From: Raffaelea ambrosiae
Lineage: Eukaryota; Ascomycota; Sordariomycetes; Ophiostomatales; Ophiostomataceae
DNA: 64,000 nt
Direction: 5' to 3'
Assembly (NCBI GenBank): GCA_002778195.1
Contig: PCDI01000001.1
Location: forward strand, 3,869,869-3,933,868
In this document: in pieces, positions 26,556 to 35,290 of the stretch
Position numbering within the stretch: the stretch's first letter is position 1
How the letters are laid out: each line of letters opens with the position of its first letter
Position numbers and translations under genes: made by a program
Notes under the pieces: generated by a model
Database searches by the model: none
Seen by the model: the letters and a program-made list of their open reading frames with translations, nothing else
Told to the model about the DNA's origin: nothing

Positions 26556-28745
26556 TCACGCAAGAAGTAGCTTCCAGAGGGCATCCTTGTCGACAAACTT
26601 GTGGTGGATAATGTTCACCAGGTAGACGTCGTCGCGGGTCTGCTCCAGCAGCTTGGCCGTGTCGGAGCCCTTGGGATAGACGTTGGCCCACTCGGTCCAG
26701 ATGCCAAAGGCCTCCTCGCTCCACGCCCGGAAACTGACCTCCTCAATGATCGTCGGCGTGATGATCTCCTTGCCCGGGAACACACCCCACGTCACCGCGT
26801 TGGTGCTCGCCTCCTTGGGCTCGTCGAGGTTTTCCTCCTCGCTGCTGCCGCCGTTGGCTGCCGCCGCTGCTGCTGCCGCGGCTGCCGCGGCCGCCGCGGC
26901 CGCCGCCACCGCGTCCGACGAGACGAAGTCGCCCGCCGCGTTGGCCGCGTAGAAGCACACGCTGTCGCGCACGGCGGGGTCGGCCAGCAGGCGCTGCTGC
27001 AGGGCCGCCCAGTCGGCCGCCGGCACAAAGAACTCGACAAACGCCTTCTGGAAGACGAAGCCGTGCGGCGGGCCCCAGCCAAAGGTCGCGTCCTCCGAGG
27101 CCACGCCGTTGACGGCCGGCTGCGACGCCACCGTCCACCACCCCTTGGCGTTGACCTGCACCAGCTGGTCCCGGATCGTCGCCGTCTCCTCGTTGAACTC
27201 CTCGTCGCTCCACGGGATCGCCGCCAGCCCGTCCCGCAGGTGCCGGATGAACAGCGCGCTGATGTCGTCCCGCGACGCCGGCCGGCCCCACAGCTGCAGC
27301 GCCTGGTTCACCGACATGTGCAGGCTCACGCCGTAGCCGTCGATCTCGCCGTACGCCGGCGACCGCGCGTCGCCCCACCGTCCGTTCGGGAAGTCGTCCC
27401 ACGTCGCCTCGCGGCCCAGCACGCCCTCGCCCTCCGAGATGGCCAGCGTGTTGGCCCGCGTGTTGACCGGCTGCGCCGGCACGCTGGCCTCGGCCGCCGT
27501 CGCCTCGTAGTCCGGGTTGGAGGCCGACGGGCCCGGCACGATCACGCGGTTGCGCGGGTCCGAGCCGATGGACGACTGCCGCCGCGAGTGCGGTTGCTGA
27601 GACTGCGACTGCGACTGCGACGGCGACGGCGAATGCGACGACGTGTGGTTGCTGCCGTTGACACGGATCGCGGGTACTGTGGCTGCTGGTGCGGCTGGTG
27701 CTGGTGCTGCCTCGTCGACCACGGCCTCCTCCACGCCTCTCTCGCGCGCGTCCTCTTCGGGCGTGTTGGGCGGGATGAGGTTCGTGCGCTCGAGAATGAA
27801 GGAGACGGCCTTTTCGAGGTTGATGGTGTAGAAGTGGAAGCCCTGGCGCATGCCGGGCTGGGTGCGGCGCTTGATGGCCCGGACCTGCTCGACCAGCTCG
27901 CTCATCAGGTCCACGCCCACGCTCTTGACCTTCTCGTCGTCCTTCTTGACGGCGTCCAGGCGGGCCATGAGCGCGTCCGGTATCCGCGCGTGGCTCAGCT
28001 TGGTCGTCCGCTTGATCATCTGGTAGTTCTGGATGGGCATCAGGCCGGGGATGATGGGCAGGTCGCGGAAGAGGCCGCTGGGGTGCTGGCGCAGCGTGGT
28101 CTCGAACCGGTCGTAGGCCGCGCCGTCAAAGAAGAGCTGCGTCATGACAAAGTCGGCGCCCGCCCGCACCTTCTCGACCAGAAACGGCAGGTCGTGCTCC
28201 AGGCTCTGGCCCAGCGGGTGGCTCTCCTCGGCATGGCCTTCCGGGTAGGCGGCCACGCCCACGCAAAAGTAGTCGCCGTGCGCCTGGCGGATGTACCTGA
28301 CCAGGTCGATGGCGTACGTGAACTCCTCCTCTTTCTCTGTGCCGGGCGCCGCCTCGGCGCCTGCTTGCCCCGCCTCGTCGCGGTATTCTGTTGGCCGGGG
28401 CGGGTCGCCGCGCAGAGCCAGGATGTTGCGGATGCCCAGCGCCTTGGCATCGTCCAGCGCCTTGTCGATCAGCTGGCGGCTCATGTTGGTGCAGGTGAGG
28501 TGCAGGCACGTCGTGAGACCCAGCTCGCGCTGGCAGATCTCGGCCAGCTCCAGCGACTTCTGCGCCGTCGACCCGCCGGCACCCCAGGTGACGTTGACAA
28601 AGAGCGGCCGCAGCGCGCGCGCCATGCGGTCCAGCCGGTCCCGCAGGTTGGCAAAGCCCATGGACGTCTTGGGCGGGAAGAACTCGAGCGAGAAGTAGCT
28701 CGCGTCGGCCGGGAGGCCCGCGATCTTGTCGGTGATCTTGTCCAT
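26556..28745 (-). CDS. MET12: Methylenetetrahydrofolate reductase, Met12 type
   Basis: This enzyme reduces 5,10-methylenetetrahydrofolate to the 5-methyl form used for methionine synthesis. It is one uninterrupted frame of 729 residues. The N-terminal flavin barrel (about residues 1-330) shows SLEFFPPKT at 19-27, with E21 at the catalytic Glu position, TWGAGGSTAQKSL near 53-64, LRGDPP at 111-116 and CVGVAAYPEGH. The C-terminal regulatory half shows ATWDDFPNGRWGD, SPAYGEIDGYG and WGPPHGFVFQKAFVE. These match the Met12 paralogue better than Met13 (SLEFFPPKT, AAYPEGH and the IIHHKF...LWKLLL end are Met12-like). It is about 70 residues longer than yeast Met12, through a Ser/Gln/Pro-rich linker (about 340-420) and a run of 17 Ala at 614-630. 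The start is the first ATG of the conserved frame. The open frame on the opposite strand is a shadow. Confidence 0.97.
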   Translation of the reverse strand: MDKITDKIAGLPADASYFSLEFFPPKTSMGFANLRDRLDRMARALRPLFVNVTWGAGGSTAQKSLELAEICQRELGLTTCLHLTCTNMSRQLIDKALDDAKALGIRNILALRGDPPRPTEYRDEAGQAGAEAAPGTEKEEEFTYAIDLVRYIRQAHGDYFCVGVAAYPEGHAEESHPLGQSLEHDLPFLVEKVRAGADFVMTQLFFDGAAYDRFETTLRQHPSGLFRDLPIIPGLMPIQNYQMIKRTTKLSHARIPDALMARLDAVKKDDEKVKSVGVDLMSELVEQVRAIKRRTQPGMRQGFHFYTINLEKAVSFILERTNLIPPNTPEEDARERGVEEAVVDEAAPAPAAPAATVPAIRVNGSNHTSSHSPSPSQSQSQSQQPHSRRQSSIGSDPRNRVIVPGPSASNPDYEATAAEASVPAQPVNTRANTLAISEGEGVLGREATWDDFPNGRWGDARSPAYGEIDGYGVSLHMSVNQALQLWGRPASRDDISALFIRHLRDGLAAIPWSDEEFNEETATIRDQLVQVNAKGWWTVASQPAVNGVASEDATFGWGPPHGFVFQKAFVEFFVPAADWAALQQRLLADPAVRDSVCFYAANAAGDFVSSDAVAAAAAAAAAAAAAAAAANGGSSEEENLDEPKEASTNAVTWGVFPGKEIITPTIIEEVSFRAWSEEAFGIWTEWANVYPKGSDTAKLLEQTRDDVYLVNIIHHKFVDKDALWKLLLA
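26856..26906 (-). repeat. Alanine codon tract in MTHFR
   Basis: Seventeen consecutive Ala codons (mixed GCA, GCG and GCC) encode residues 614-630 inside the C-terminal regulatory domain, where relatives have a short loop. The codons are mixed, so this is not a pure triplet expansion. Confidence 0.9.
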
Positions 28746-29652
28746 CGCCGCGGATGACTCGGCTTCCGTATGTTGCGTCGGGAACGAACCTTTGGGCAGC
28801 CGCGGGGGGGGACGACGCGGCCACGGAAGGCGGGGAAATGCTCAAAGAAGGGTTGCCGTCGGTGCCAGCAAGACGTCGTGCGCGAATTGGGGTCAGGGGA
28901 GTTGCCAATGCACGGGGAGGTTCGGTTGTCGCGGCTGGGGGATGCTCGAGATGTCCGTTTTTCGTCGGGTTTTTTTTTTCTTTGTTGCCCACCAATATCT
29001 ACTAACTAACTAGTTCGTTAAGCTATCAACTAGGGACTATGTAATCGCTGACAGATGCCCCGCGCCAAAAGTTCTGCAACGCACGGATAAAGGGTCGAGG
29101 CCCCACACCCATGACTCTTCCCCGGTAGAGCCTCAACAGTAACACCAAATGTGCAATTGGTCGCGTGCTCGCCTGGGACGCCTGTGCAGTCTTTGGTGAT
29201 ATTCCTCTTCTACTCTTCTACCTGTTCCTCCTTGTATCTTTATTGCTTGCGGATGGTCCTTTTCTCGCTTCGTAAGCCTCCAGCTAGAGACCATTGCAAT
29301 GCTCACATATCAAGCAAGGCCACATAGAAGAGAAGTCTTGCCGGATCCCGTGGATCTTTCCAGGAAACTCTCTGTGACGTTGGGCAATGAAAGTCGAAGG
29401 CAAGTATCAAGTAGGACAATTGCCTGTCAGAGTTGTTTAGGTAAGGAGGCGAAGGCAACAACATATAGAATTCATCCAGCTCCAGGCTGGGTCACTAAAA
29501 TGCAAAAACCCCCAACTCGAAAACAAACTTGAAAACAACACAACGTACAATTTTACACAACATACACAGCGTATCCAAAAAAGAAAAAGGCAGATTCACG
29601 CCTTGTATACCGTCGTATGCTCTTTTGGCTTGCCAACCCACCAGGCAACGAC
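28746..29652. other. Intergenic: MTHFR promoter and downstream gene 3' region
   Basis: Between two minus-strand genes. No gene seen. It must hold the MTHFR promoter and leader, and the 3' end of the upstream 710-aa gene. GC content is high next to the MTHFR start and falls towards 29,500. Confidence 0.75.
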
Positions 29653-31785
29653 TCACCCTCGGGGGTGCTTGCGCCTCAGATGTCTCACCATTTTCTCGGC
29701 GTATCGGTTGCTGATTCCGTCCTTCTTCGTCTCATCCTCCCCGCCTTGTGACTTTGTCGCCGCCCTCGCCGCCTGCCTTGCTTTGGCACGCTCCTTCTGC
29801 CACTTTTGACGGACAGCCGTGGCTCTGGATTTCAGAATGCGAAGCTCGTCCTCGAAGTCGTCGGGCAGGATGTTAACATGCTTGTCTTGCGGTGCCGTCT
29901 CGGTTTGCGTCATCTCGCTCTCCAGTGTGCTGTTCTCCCCCGGCAGTCTGTCCACAACGGAGCAGTCTGAAGAGTTGAAGCTTGCTGCCGCATCGCTGAG
30001 GCCACTGAGATCACTGTGACCACTATGACCACTGCGGACACTGGAGTCGCTCTCGTTGCCGCTGTCAGTCTCGCCACGTCGGCGCCTGTCTTGCACGGCC
30101 TGCTGCAGCAGAGGACTGGGCAATGGGCTGGTCGTGACTCCGCCATGCGTGCCAGCGTTGACGTTGCTGGTACATGCGGCCGCTTCCGCAAGCATCCGCC
30201 GGGTAGGGGGTGTAGGACTTAGGTCGATGCTGGAGTGAGCGGGAGAGCTGAACGAATTTAGAGAAGAAGATAGACTCTCTGCTGATGATGACTGGCTTTC
30301 AACGACAGACGCATGCTTGAGAGTGGTGTCCAGCAGGCGCCGTTTGTTTGCACTGACGACGCCCGCACCGTCCAGGAAGGGCTGCACATATTGGAGCAGG
30401 TCGTCATGGGCGAGGAGGGCATATTTCTCTTGGCCCATTGCTGCCTGAAGAAATCTCTCGAAGCTCTGTTCGTGTTTCCAGGCCATGCCTGGAAGATTGC
30501 CCCATTTTTTCTCCCAGATGCCTCTCTTCTCCCAGGCGTTCTTGACTATGAAGTAGGCACTGGTGCTGGCGTCTGCGAAGCTGACCTCCACAGACTCTTT
30601 CAGCTCTTTCTCGTTGTCTTTCGCTTCTTTCTCAAATTGCTGAAGAAGCCGGGTGCGCTCCATCGCCAGCTGGAACATGAATTGGCCAAAGGGGCGCGAC
30701 CGGTCGAGTGCCTCGGCCTCTTCGCGACGCCGCTTCCTGTCCTTCGGCAGCTGTTCCCGTGTCGCTTCCTGAAATGGATACAGTCTGGCTTCCTCTTCCG
30801 ATCCAGGCCCAATGTAGTGCTGTGCCGTCTCGTGCTTCCAGAGTCCGGACGGCGCATTGTACCAGCTCTCGTCCCATATGCCTTGGCGAATCCACAATTT
30901 TTTGACCCTCTGCCGACAAGCATGCACCCGGCGAGACGTCCTGTCCCAAGGTGCTACCGCATACCCCGTGTTGCGGGTGGGGTCTTTCTGCTGGCACTCT
31001 TCGGAAACCTGGGCCATGAACTGCTTGAAGGGCAATGATGGCAGGAACGAATTGCGAATCTGTTTCTTGGCTTGGGCTTTGGCACGCTGGCGGTCCTTCT
31101 CCGTTGGCACCTTGAGAGTCGATGGTGACGGGTCCTCACAGCCGCTTACAGACATGTTTGGGAACCGGAGAAGCTCTTTCGCTGATGGCTTGCGAGGTAC
31201 CGTGGTAGGCTTGCCTTTGCTAGTTGAAGGGTGTTCTGCTCGAGTCTTGTTCATCTCGTTGTTTTTGGAATGCGCAGAAGATGTGGGACCCGCGGGAGAC
31301 GTGGTATTTTCAGAAGTCGTGGGAGATTTAGCAGGGATGGGCGCAGAGACAGGCTCCGAAATGGTCTTTTCAGCAGCCTTGGATATGTCGGTAGGAGCAG
31401 GATGTGTCTCGGAACGAGCTTGGCTCGCAACAGAATTGAGAGTTGTGCCAGACGTGGAAACAGAGCTGCTGCTGTGACCCAAACGATGCCCATCATCGGG
31501 CTGATCCGACGAAGAGTCATTGGAATTCAGGAGACTGATGACAACGGGAGACTTTTGCCGTGAGGCGGTGGGGGCGGTGGAACTCCCCAGGACAGGATTG
31601 GCCACATCTGAAGTCTTGTTCACAGCCTCGTCTGGGGGACACTCGGAAGGCATGTCGTCCATGGGGTACTCGGACAGCCTACCATCCGTGGGGTATTCGG
31701 AAGGCATATCCATGGGGTACTCGGAAAGCCTGCCGTCCGTAGGGTGCTCGGCAGGCATATCGTCCACCATTTCCCGGCGAGACAT
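29653..31785 (-). CDS. Unrecognised protein with duplicated Trp-rich module
   Basis: I do not recognise this family. The frame gives 710 residues from the ATG at 31,785. Upstream in-frame sequence has no ATG and is AT-rich, so I start there. Residues 10-54 are 17-residue repeats (MPSEYPTDGRLSEYPMD type). Residues 60-230 are low-complexity Ser/Thr/Pro. Two related modules follow: 252-319 and 365-439. Each opens with PFxQFMxQ and closes with GIWxxxWxxxPxxxWKHE. A basic stretch KDRKRRREEAEALDR (348-362) between them could be a nuclear signal. After a Ser-rich segment (490-610) comes a charged, probably helical tail (about 636-710). There is no signal peptide, membrane segment or intron. Codon use looks genuine. 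Nuclear or scaffold roles are only guesses. Confidence 0.8.
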   Translation of the reverse strand: MSRREMVDDMPAEHPTDGRLSEYPMDMPSEYPTDGRLSEYPMDDMPSECPPDEAVNKTSDVANPVLGSSTAPTASRQKSPVVISLLNSNDSSSDQPDDGHRLGHSSSSVSTSGTTLNSVASQARSETHPAPTDISKAAEKTISEPVSAPIPAKSPTTSENTTSPAGPTSSAHSKNNEMNKTRAEHPSTSKGKPTTVPRKPSAKELLRFPNMSVSGCEDPSPSTLKVPTEKDRQRAKAQAKKQIRNSFLPSLPFKQFMAQVSEECQQKDPTRNTGYAVAPWDRTSRRVHACRQRVKKLWIRQGIWDESWYNAPSGLWKHETAQHYIGPGSEEEARLYPFQEATREQLPKDRKRRREEAEALDRSRPFGQFMFQLAMERTRLLQQFEKEAKDNEKELKESVEVSFADASTSAYFIVKNAWEKRGIWEKKWGNLPGMAWKHEQSFERFLQAAMGQEKYALLAHDDLLQYVQPFLDGAGVVSANKRRLLDTTLKHASVVESQSSSAESLSSSLNSFSSPAHSSIDLSPTPPTRRMLAEAAACTSNVNAGTHGGVTTSPLPSPLLQQAVQDRRRRGETDSGNESDSSVRSGHSGHSDLSGLSDAAASFNSSDCSVVDRLPGENSTLESEMTQTETAPQDKHVNILPDDFEDELRILKSRATAVRQKWQKERAKARQAARAATKSQGGEDETKKDGISNRYAEKMVRHLRRKHPRG
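31624..31758 (-). repeat. 51-nt coding minisatellite
   Basis: Two full and one partial copy of a roughly 51-nt unit encode residues 10-54 of the 710-aa protein. The in-frame period (17 residues) keeps the frame open if copies are gained or lost. Confidence 0.85.
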
Positions 31786-33027
31786 CGTAATGTGACACGT
31801 AAAAGAGAGCTTGAAGTAGAACAGATGCAGTTGAAATGAGAAAATGTTAAGATGGAAAATGTTAAAGGTGTTTTCAGAGAAGAAGAGCAGCAGAGGACAA
31901 GAACAAAGACCAAAATATATGTGTTGAGCATCGAGGCAGTCGTGTAAGTCGACTGGGCGGCTATGTCTTCTGGCAGCCCCACTTTGATACAACCGCCATC
32001 CATCGCAATATTGTTTCGCTTAACCGCCAGCAACAAAATGATCGCGAGTTATGTTTTTGACAGCCTGATGTTGTTCTTTTTCAGGAATATTATCTGTGAG
32101 AGACCCGTGCGGTCGTCTGCGTGAAACTTGTCTCAGCAGAACAAGTAGAACCAGTGTAGGTTGCAGGGGGAAGAACATGTCGGTCCCGCGAAAGCAACGA
32201 ACCAACCTACGACACGCGCCGTCAGAAAAGAAACACCATAGCCTTCTCGCAAAGAGGAATACAGCGGCTAGGAGCAAGGACTCGGGGTAAAAACCAGGGT
32301 AAGCTGACGCCACCGCCGGGGTGGGAGAGAACCCATCGCCAACAGCGTTGGTCACCGGCCAGGACAGCGAAACGTGTATCAAAGCCAGCGCTTGCACTTA
32401 GGAAGCCTACGTTTTGGGGGCTCCAAATGCCCTCAGATGTCTCACGGCCTCGTTTTGTTTGTTTTACAAATACGTGGACGTTGGGCGGCCACATACGGCC
32501 TGTAGAGGCAGACCACCAACGCCTCCTGGTCTTAAGCGCCCACAACAGATCGCCGCAAACGGCAACTCTGCAAGGCAGACAACGGCCTACAAACTATGCC
32601 CGTTTCACAATTGGGCTACAAAATTGGGCTTCTATCCATGGTCCAGGGTTGCAACGAGTCCACTTGTCACATTCACTGGTCTCACTCAAAGTCACTTGTC
32701 ACACAGGAGCATGAGGGAAAAAGGCAAAATGAAAAGCCGGCATAAGGCGCCGGTCGGTCTCTAAGGCCGCTGCTCAACTTTTGGAAAAAAGATGGTTTTT
32801 TTCTTTCAAGTCAAGCAAGTTTTGTTTCACACGCCAAATTGGCGGTGGTGTGTGTAATAAAAAAAGACACATACACGTTGCAACCAGGCTAATTTTCGCT
32901 CCGTTATCCCGAAACCCCGAATCCCATATGCCGTAGATCCATTTTGAAGATTTTTTTTGTGTGGTTTAGAATTTTTTGGTTCGTTGTGGTTTTTGTTGGT
33001 TCTTTTTGTGCATCAAGCTGGCTTCGC
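31786..33027. other. Intergenic between two minus-strand genes
   Basis: No gene seen in 1.24 kb. It contains the leader of the 710-aa gene (pyrimidine-poor, AT-rich at 31,790-31,930) and the 3' region of RPL11 (T-rich at 32,940-33,010). Confidence 0.75.
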
Positions 33028-33701
33028 TTAACGGACAATGCCGTCGAAGCGCTGCTTGAACCACTTGACAGTCTCGTCGCGGTTGATGCGGTGGCTGGCG
33101 CCAACCCGGGCCTTGGCGCGGCGGCGGCGGGAGACACGCTCACCAGGGCGGGTCATGCAGCAGTAGAAGTCCATGCCGTAAATGCCGATACCGGGGTCGT
33201 ACTTGATGCCCAGGTCGATGTGCTCGCTAATGCCGAAGCCGAAGTTGCCAGTCTCGCTGAAGTTGCGCTTGCGGAGCTCGTACTCCTTGACCTTGAGGCC
33301 GCGCTCCAGGATCTCCTCGGCCTTGGGGCCGCGGATGGTGACGTGGACAGAGATCTTCTCGTTACGGCGGATACCAAAGGTACGGACGGTGTAGCGGGCC
33401 TTGCTGTAGACGGGGGTCTGACCGCTCAGCTGCTCCAGCACCTTGGCGGCACGGGTCAGTCTGTCACCAGACTCGCCGACAGAGATGTTGAGGACGAGCT
33501 TCTGGATGCGGAGCTCCCGCATGGGGTTCTGGGTCTTGTCGGCCTAAGCAAAGGGAAGAATGGTTAGCAGATGCAAAAGAGAAAATTGGATGTTGCGAAG
33601 AAGTGCGAGAAAGATATGTGCGCAACGCCAGGCTTCGCAACATGACGAATGATAATTTCTCAGATTCCCCAATGGAACGAGTATTGATTGATGCTTACCA
33701 T
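33028..33701 (-). CDS. RPL11: 60S ribosomal protein L11 (uL5)
   Basis: A component of the large cytosolic ribosomal subunit that contacts 5S rRNA in the central protuberance. Exons are 33,699-33,701 and 33,028-33,543, giving 172 residues against 174 in yeast. The first coding exon is the ATG alone, followed by GTAAGC. A 155-nt intron with CTAAC branch site and TTAG acceptor leads to an exon starting Ala-Asp-Lys-Thr-Gln-Asn-Pro, which matches the short N-terminus of fungal L11. Family landmarks include MRELRIQKLVLNISVGESGD, FGIRRNEKISVHV, RNFSETGNFGFGI and the C-terminal KWFKQRFDGIVR. It is divergent from SmB with a 515-bp shared promoter. Identity is certain. The one-codon exon is inferred from splice signals and the conserved N-terminus. 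Confidence 0.97.
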
Positions 33702-34216
33702 TGTGAGTTTGTTTGTCGTCCGGGATGGAAGCGGTTGTCGACAAAATTTGCTGGTTGCGAAATGGGTTGAGAGAAAGATCGTGAGAAGGTTCAAAAAAAA
33801 ATCGAGACGGTAGGAAATACTAGTGCCTTGCACGGAAAAATAATTTTGTGTGGGCGGTAAAAATTAACCCTACGATTATCCATCACGTGATATATCCAAA
33901 GCTGGGTTGGGGACGACTAACGAAACGAACTAATTTGTACTAGTGACGATGACTAAGACGTGGGTCGCGGTCCCTCACCGCGATGGCAGAAGTTTTGTTG
34001 TTTGCGATGCACGAGGCGGCTGTGGCCGTGTATATGGTCCCCCTACCCAACCTCCACTCAGCGGAAACTCTTATAGGAAACTTTGCACACAGCAGGGACA
34101 CCTGAGAGTAACTGCGCCGAAGCTTTCCAAGCTTTGAAGAACAAAGGGAGAAGCTTTGGCAAATTTTTGAAACCCAAAAAGAAAGCTGCTGCACTCGTGG
34201 CAGAAAGACTGTCAAG
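33702..34216. promoter_or_regulatory. Divergent RPL11/SmB promoter
   Basis: A 515-bp region separates the two start codons. It contains TAACCCTA at 33,865-33,872 and the palindrome ATCACGTGAT at 33,882-33,891, 10 bases apart and about 165-190 bp from the RPL11 ATG. In Candida, ribosomal protein genes are known to be bound by Tbf1 (ACCCTA-type site) and Cbf1 (CACGTG). Use of the same pair here is inference. Confidence 0.6.
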
Positions 34217-35290
34217 ATGGCTTCCAACAAGCAGGGCAAGATGGTGCGTGCTCCCTGAGATTGCTATTTGCTATGTGCTCGTTTATTTGTACACAGAGAA
34301 AGCTAACTGATACAACTTTTGTTGTCTGACAGGCCGGTTACGTACGTGTTGTCCCCCTATACCCCGAGCCGTTCGCACGATATGGACCCGGGCGATATCG
34401 AGTTTACTAACGCGCCATCATAGATCAACTACCGGATGCGCATCACCCTGAACGACGGCCGTCAGATGACGGGGCAGATGCTGGCCTTTGATAAGGTACG
34501 GGGAACCCCATATGCGCGGCTCACAGCCTTGTTGCTTCGGGTGTAGCTGCGTTTCTCCATCTCCCCGGGTTTTACGGTTCTCTGTTTCATGTCACTGACT
34601 TTGTTTCTTTTGTTTTTGCAGCACATGAACCTCGTCCTCGCCGACACGGAGGAGTTCCGCCGTATTCGCCGGAAGCAGACCAAGCCTGCCGCCCCTGGCA
34701 GCAGCGCCGCTGCCACGACGCAGACGATTGAGCAGGAAGAGAAGCGGACCCTGGGCCTGACAATTGTCCGCGGCGCACATATTGTGTCGCTGTCGGTCGA
34801 GTCGCCGCCACCAGCTGACCCGTCAGCTCGTCTGGGCAAGGCCCCGACTAGTGGCGTGCCTACCAGCCTGACAGTTGGTCCTGGCGTTGCACGTGCGGCC
34901 GGCCGTGGTGCGGCAGCGCCGATCTCTCTGGCGGTATGTTTTGGCCTTCTGCTTTGTCTCTTTTCCTTTACCCTCTTTTGTTTCCAGTTTCACAGATACT
35001 AACTGAATTTCCCAGGGTCCCGCCGCTGGTGTTGGGAGTCAAGCCTTCCCTCCCCCCGGCTTCCCGGGTGTTCCTCCCGGCTTCGGACGCGGTGGTAAGT
35101 CGTCCACACTTGACACATGTCCACCATTGCCCACTTAGATTCCTCTTACTGACTCGTTTTTTCAACAGCTCCTCCCGGATTCCCTCCCAGCGGCTTCCCG
35201 CCTGCTGGCTTCCCAGGCAGCTCGGCATTCCCACCTCCCGGATTCCCATCTGGCTCGGCCCCTCCTGGGTTCAACCCACCACGGCGGTAA
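34217..35290 (+). CDS. SMB1: Small nuclear ribonucleoprotein SmB
   Basis: A core Sm protein of the spliceosomal U1, U2, U4 and U5 snRNPs, part of the seven-member Sm ring in the nucleus. Exons are 34,217-34,243; 34,333-34,341; 34,424-34,495; 34,622-34,933; 35,016-35,094; 35,169-35,290, giving 206 residues. The Sm1 motif reads INYRMRITLNDGRQMTGQML then FDKHMNLVLAD. The Sm2 motif reads RTLGLTIVRGAHIVSLSVE. The tail (about 150-206) is Pro/Gly-rich with repeated PPGF/GFPP units, as in other SmB proteins. Exon 2 is only 9 nt (Ala-Gly-Tyr) and supplies exactly the residues that precede INYRMR in relatives. All joins keep frame, and intron 2 has a TACTAAC branch site. Confidence 0.95.
34333..34341 (+). 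other. 9-nt microexon of SmB
   Basis: GCCGGTTAC lies between an acceptor (GACAG) and a donor (GTACGTG), encoding Ala-Gly-Tyr. Flanking introns are 89 and 82 nt. Skipping it keeps the frame but deletes three residues before the Sm1 motif. Confidence 0.85.

Noticed and set aside
26601..28757. 718-codon open frame on the plus strand opposite the MTHFR gene
   Set aside because: It lies entirely antisense to a clear MTHFR frame, has Arg/Leu/His/Val-rich low-information sequence and no domain. Strong C/G third-position bias on the coding strand keeps antisense frames open.
30313..31038. 241-codon plus-strand frame inside the 710-aa gene
   Set aside because: Antisense to the protein with internally repeated modules. 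The duplicated motif is only in the minus-strand frame.
31786..31992. 69-residue upstream extension of the 710-aa protein
   Set aside because: The frame has no ATG in this part (it would need a TTG start), is AT-rich and reads like untranslated leader.
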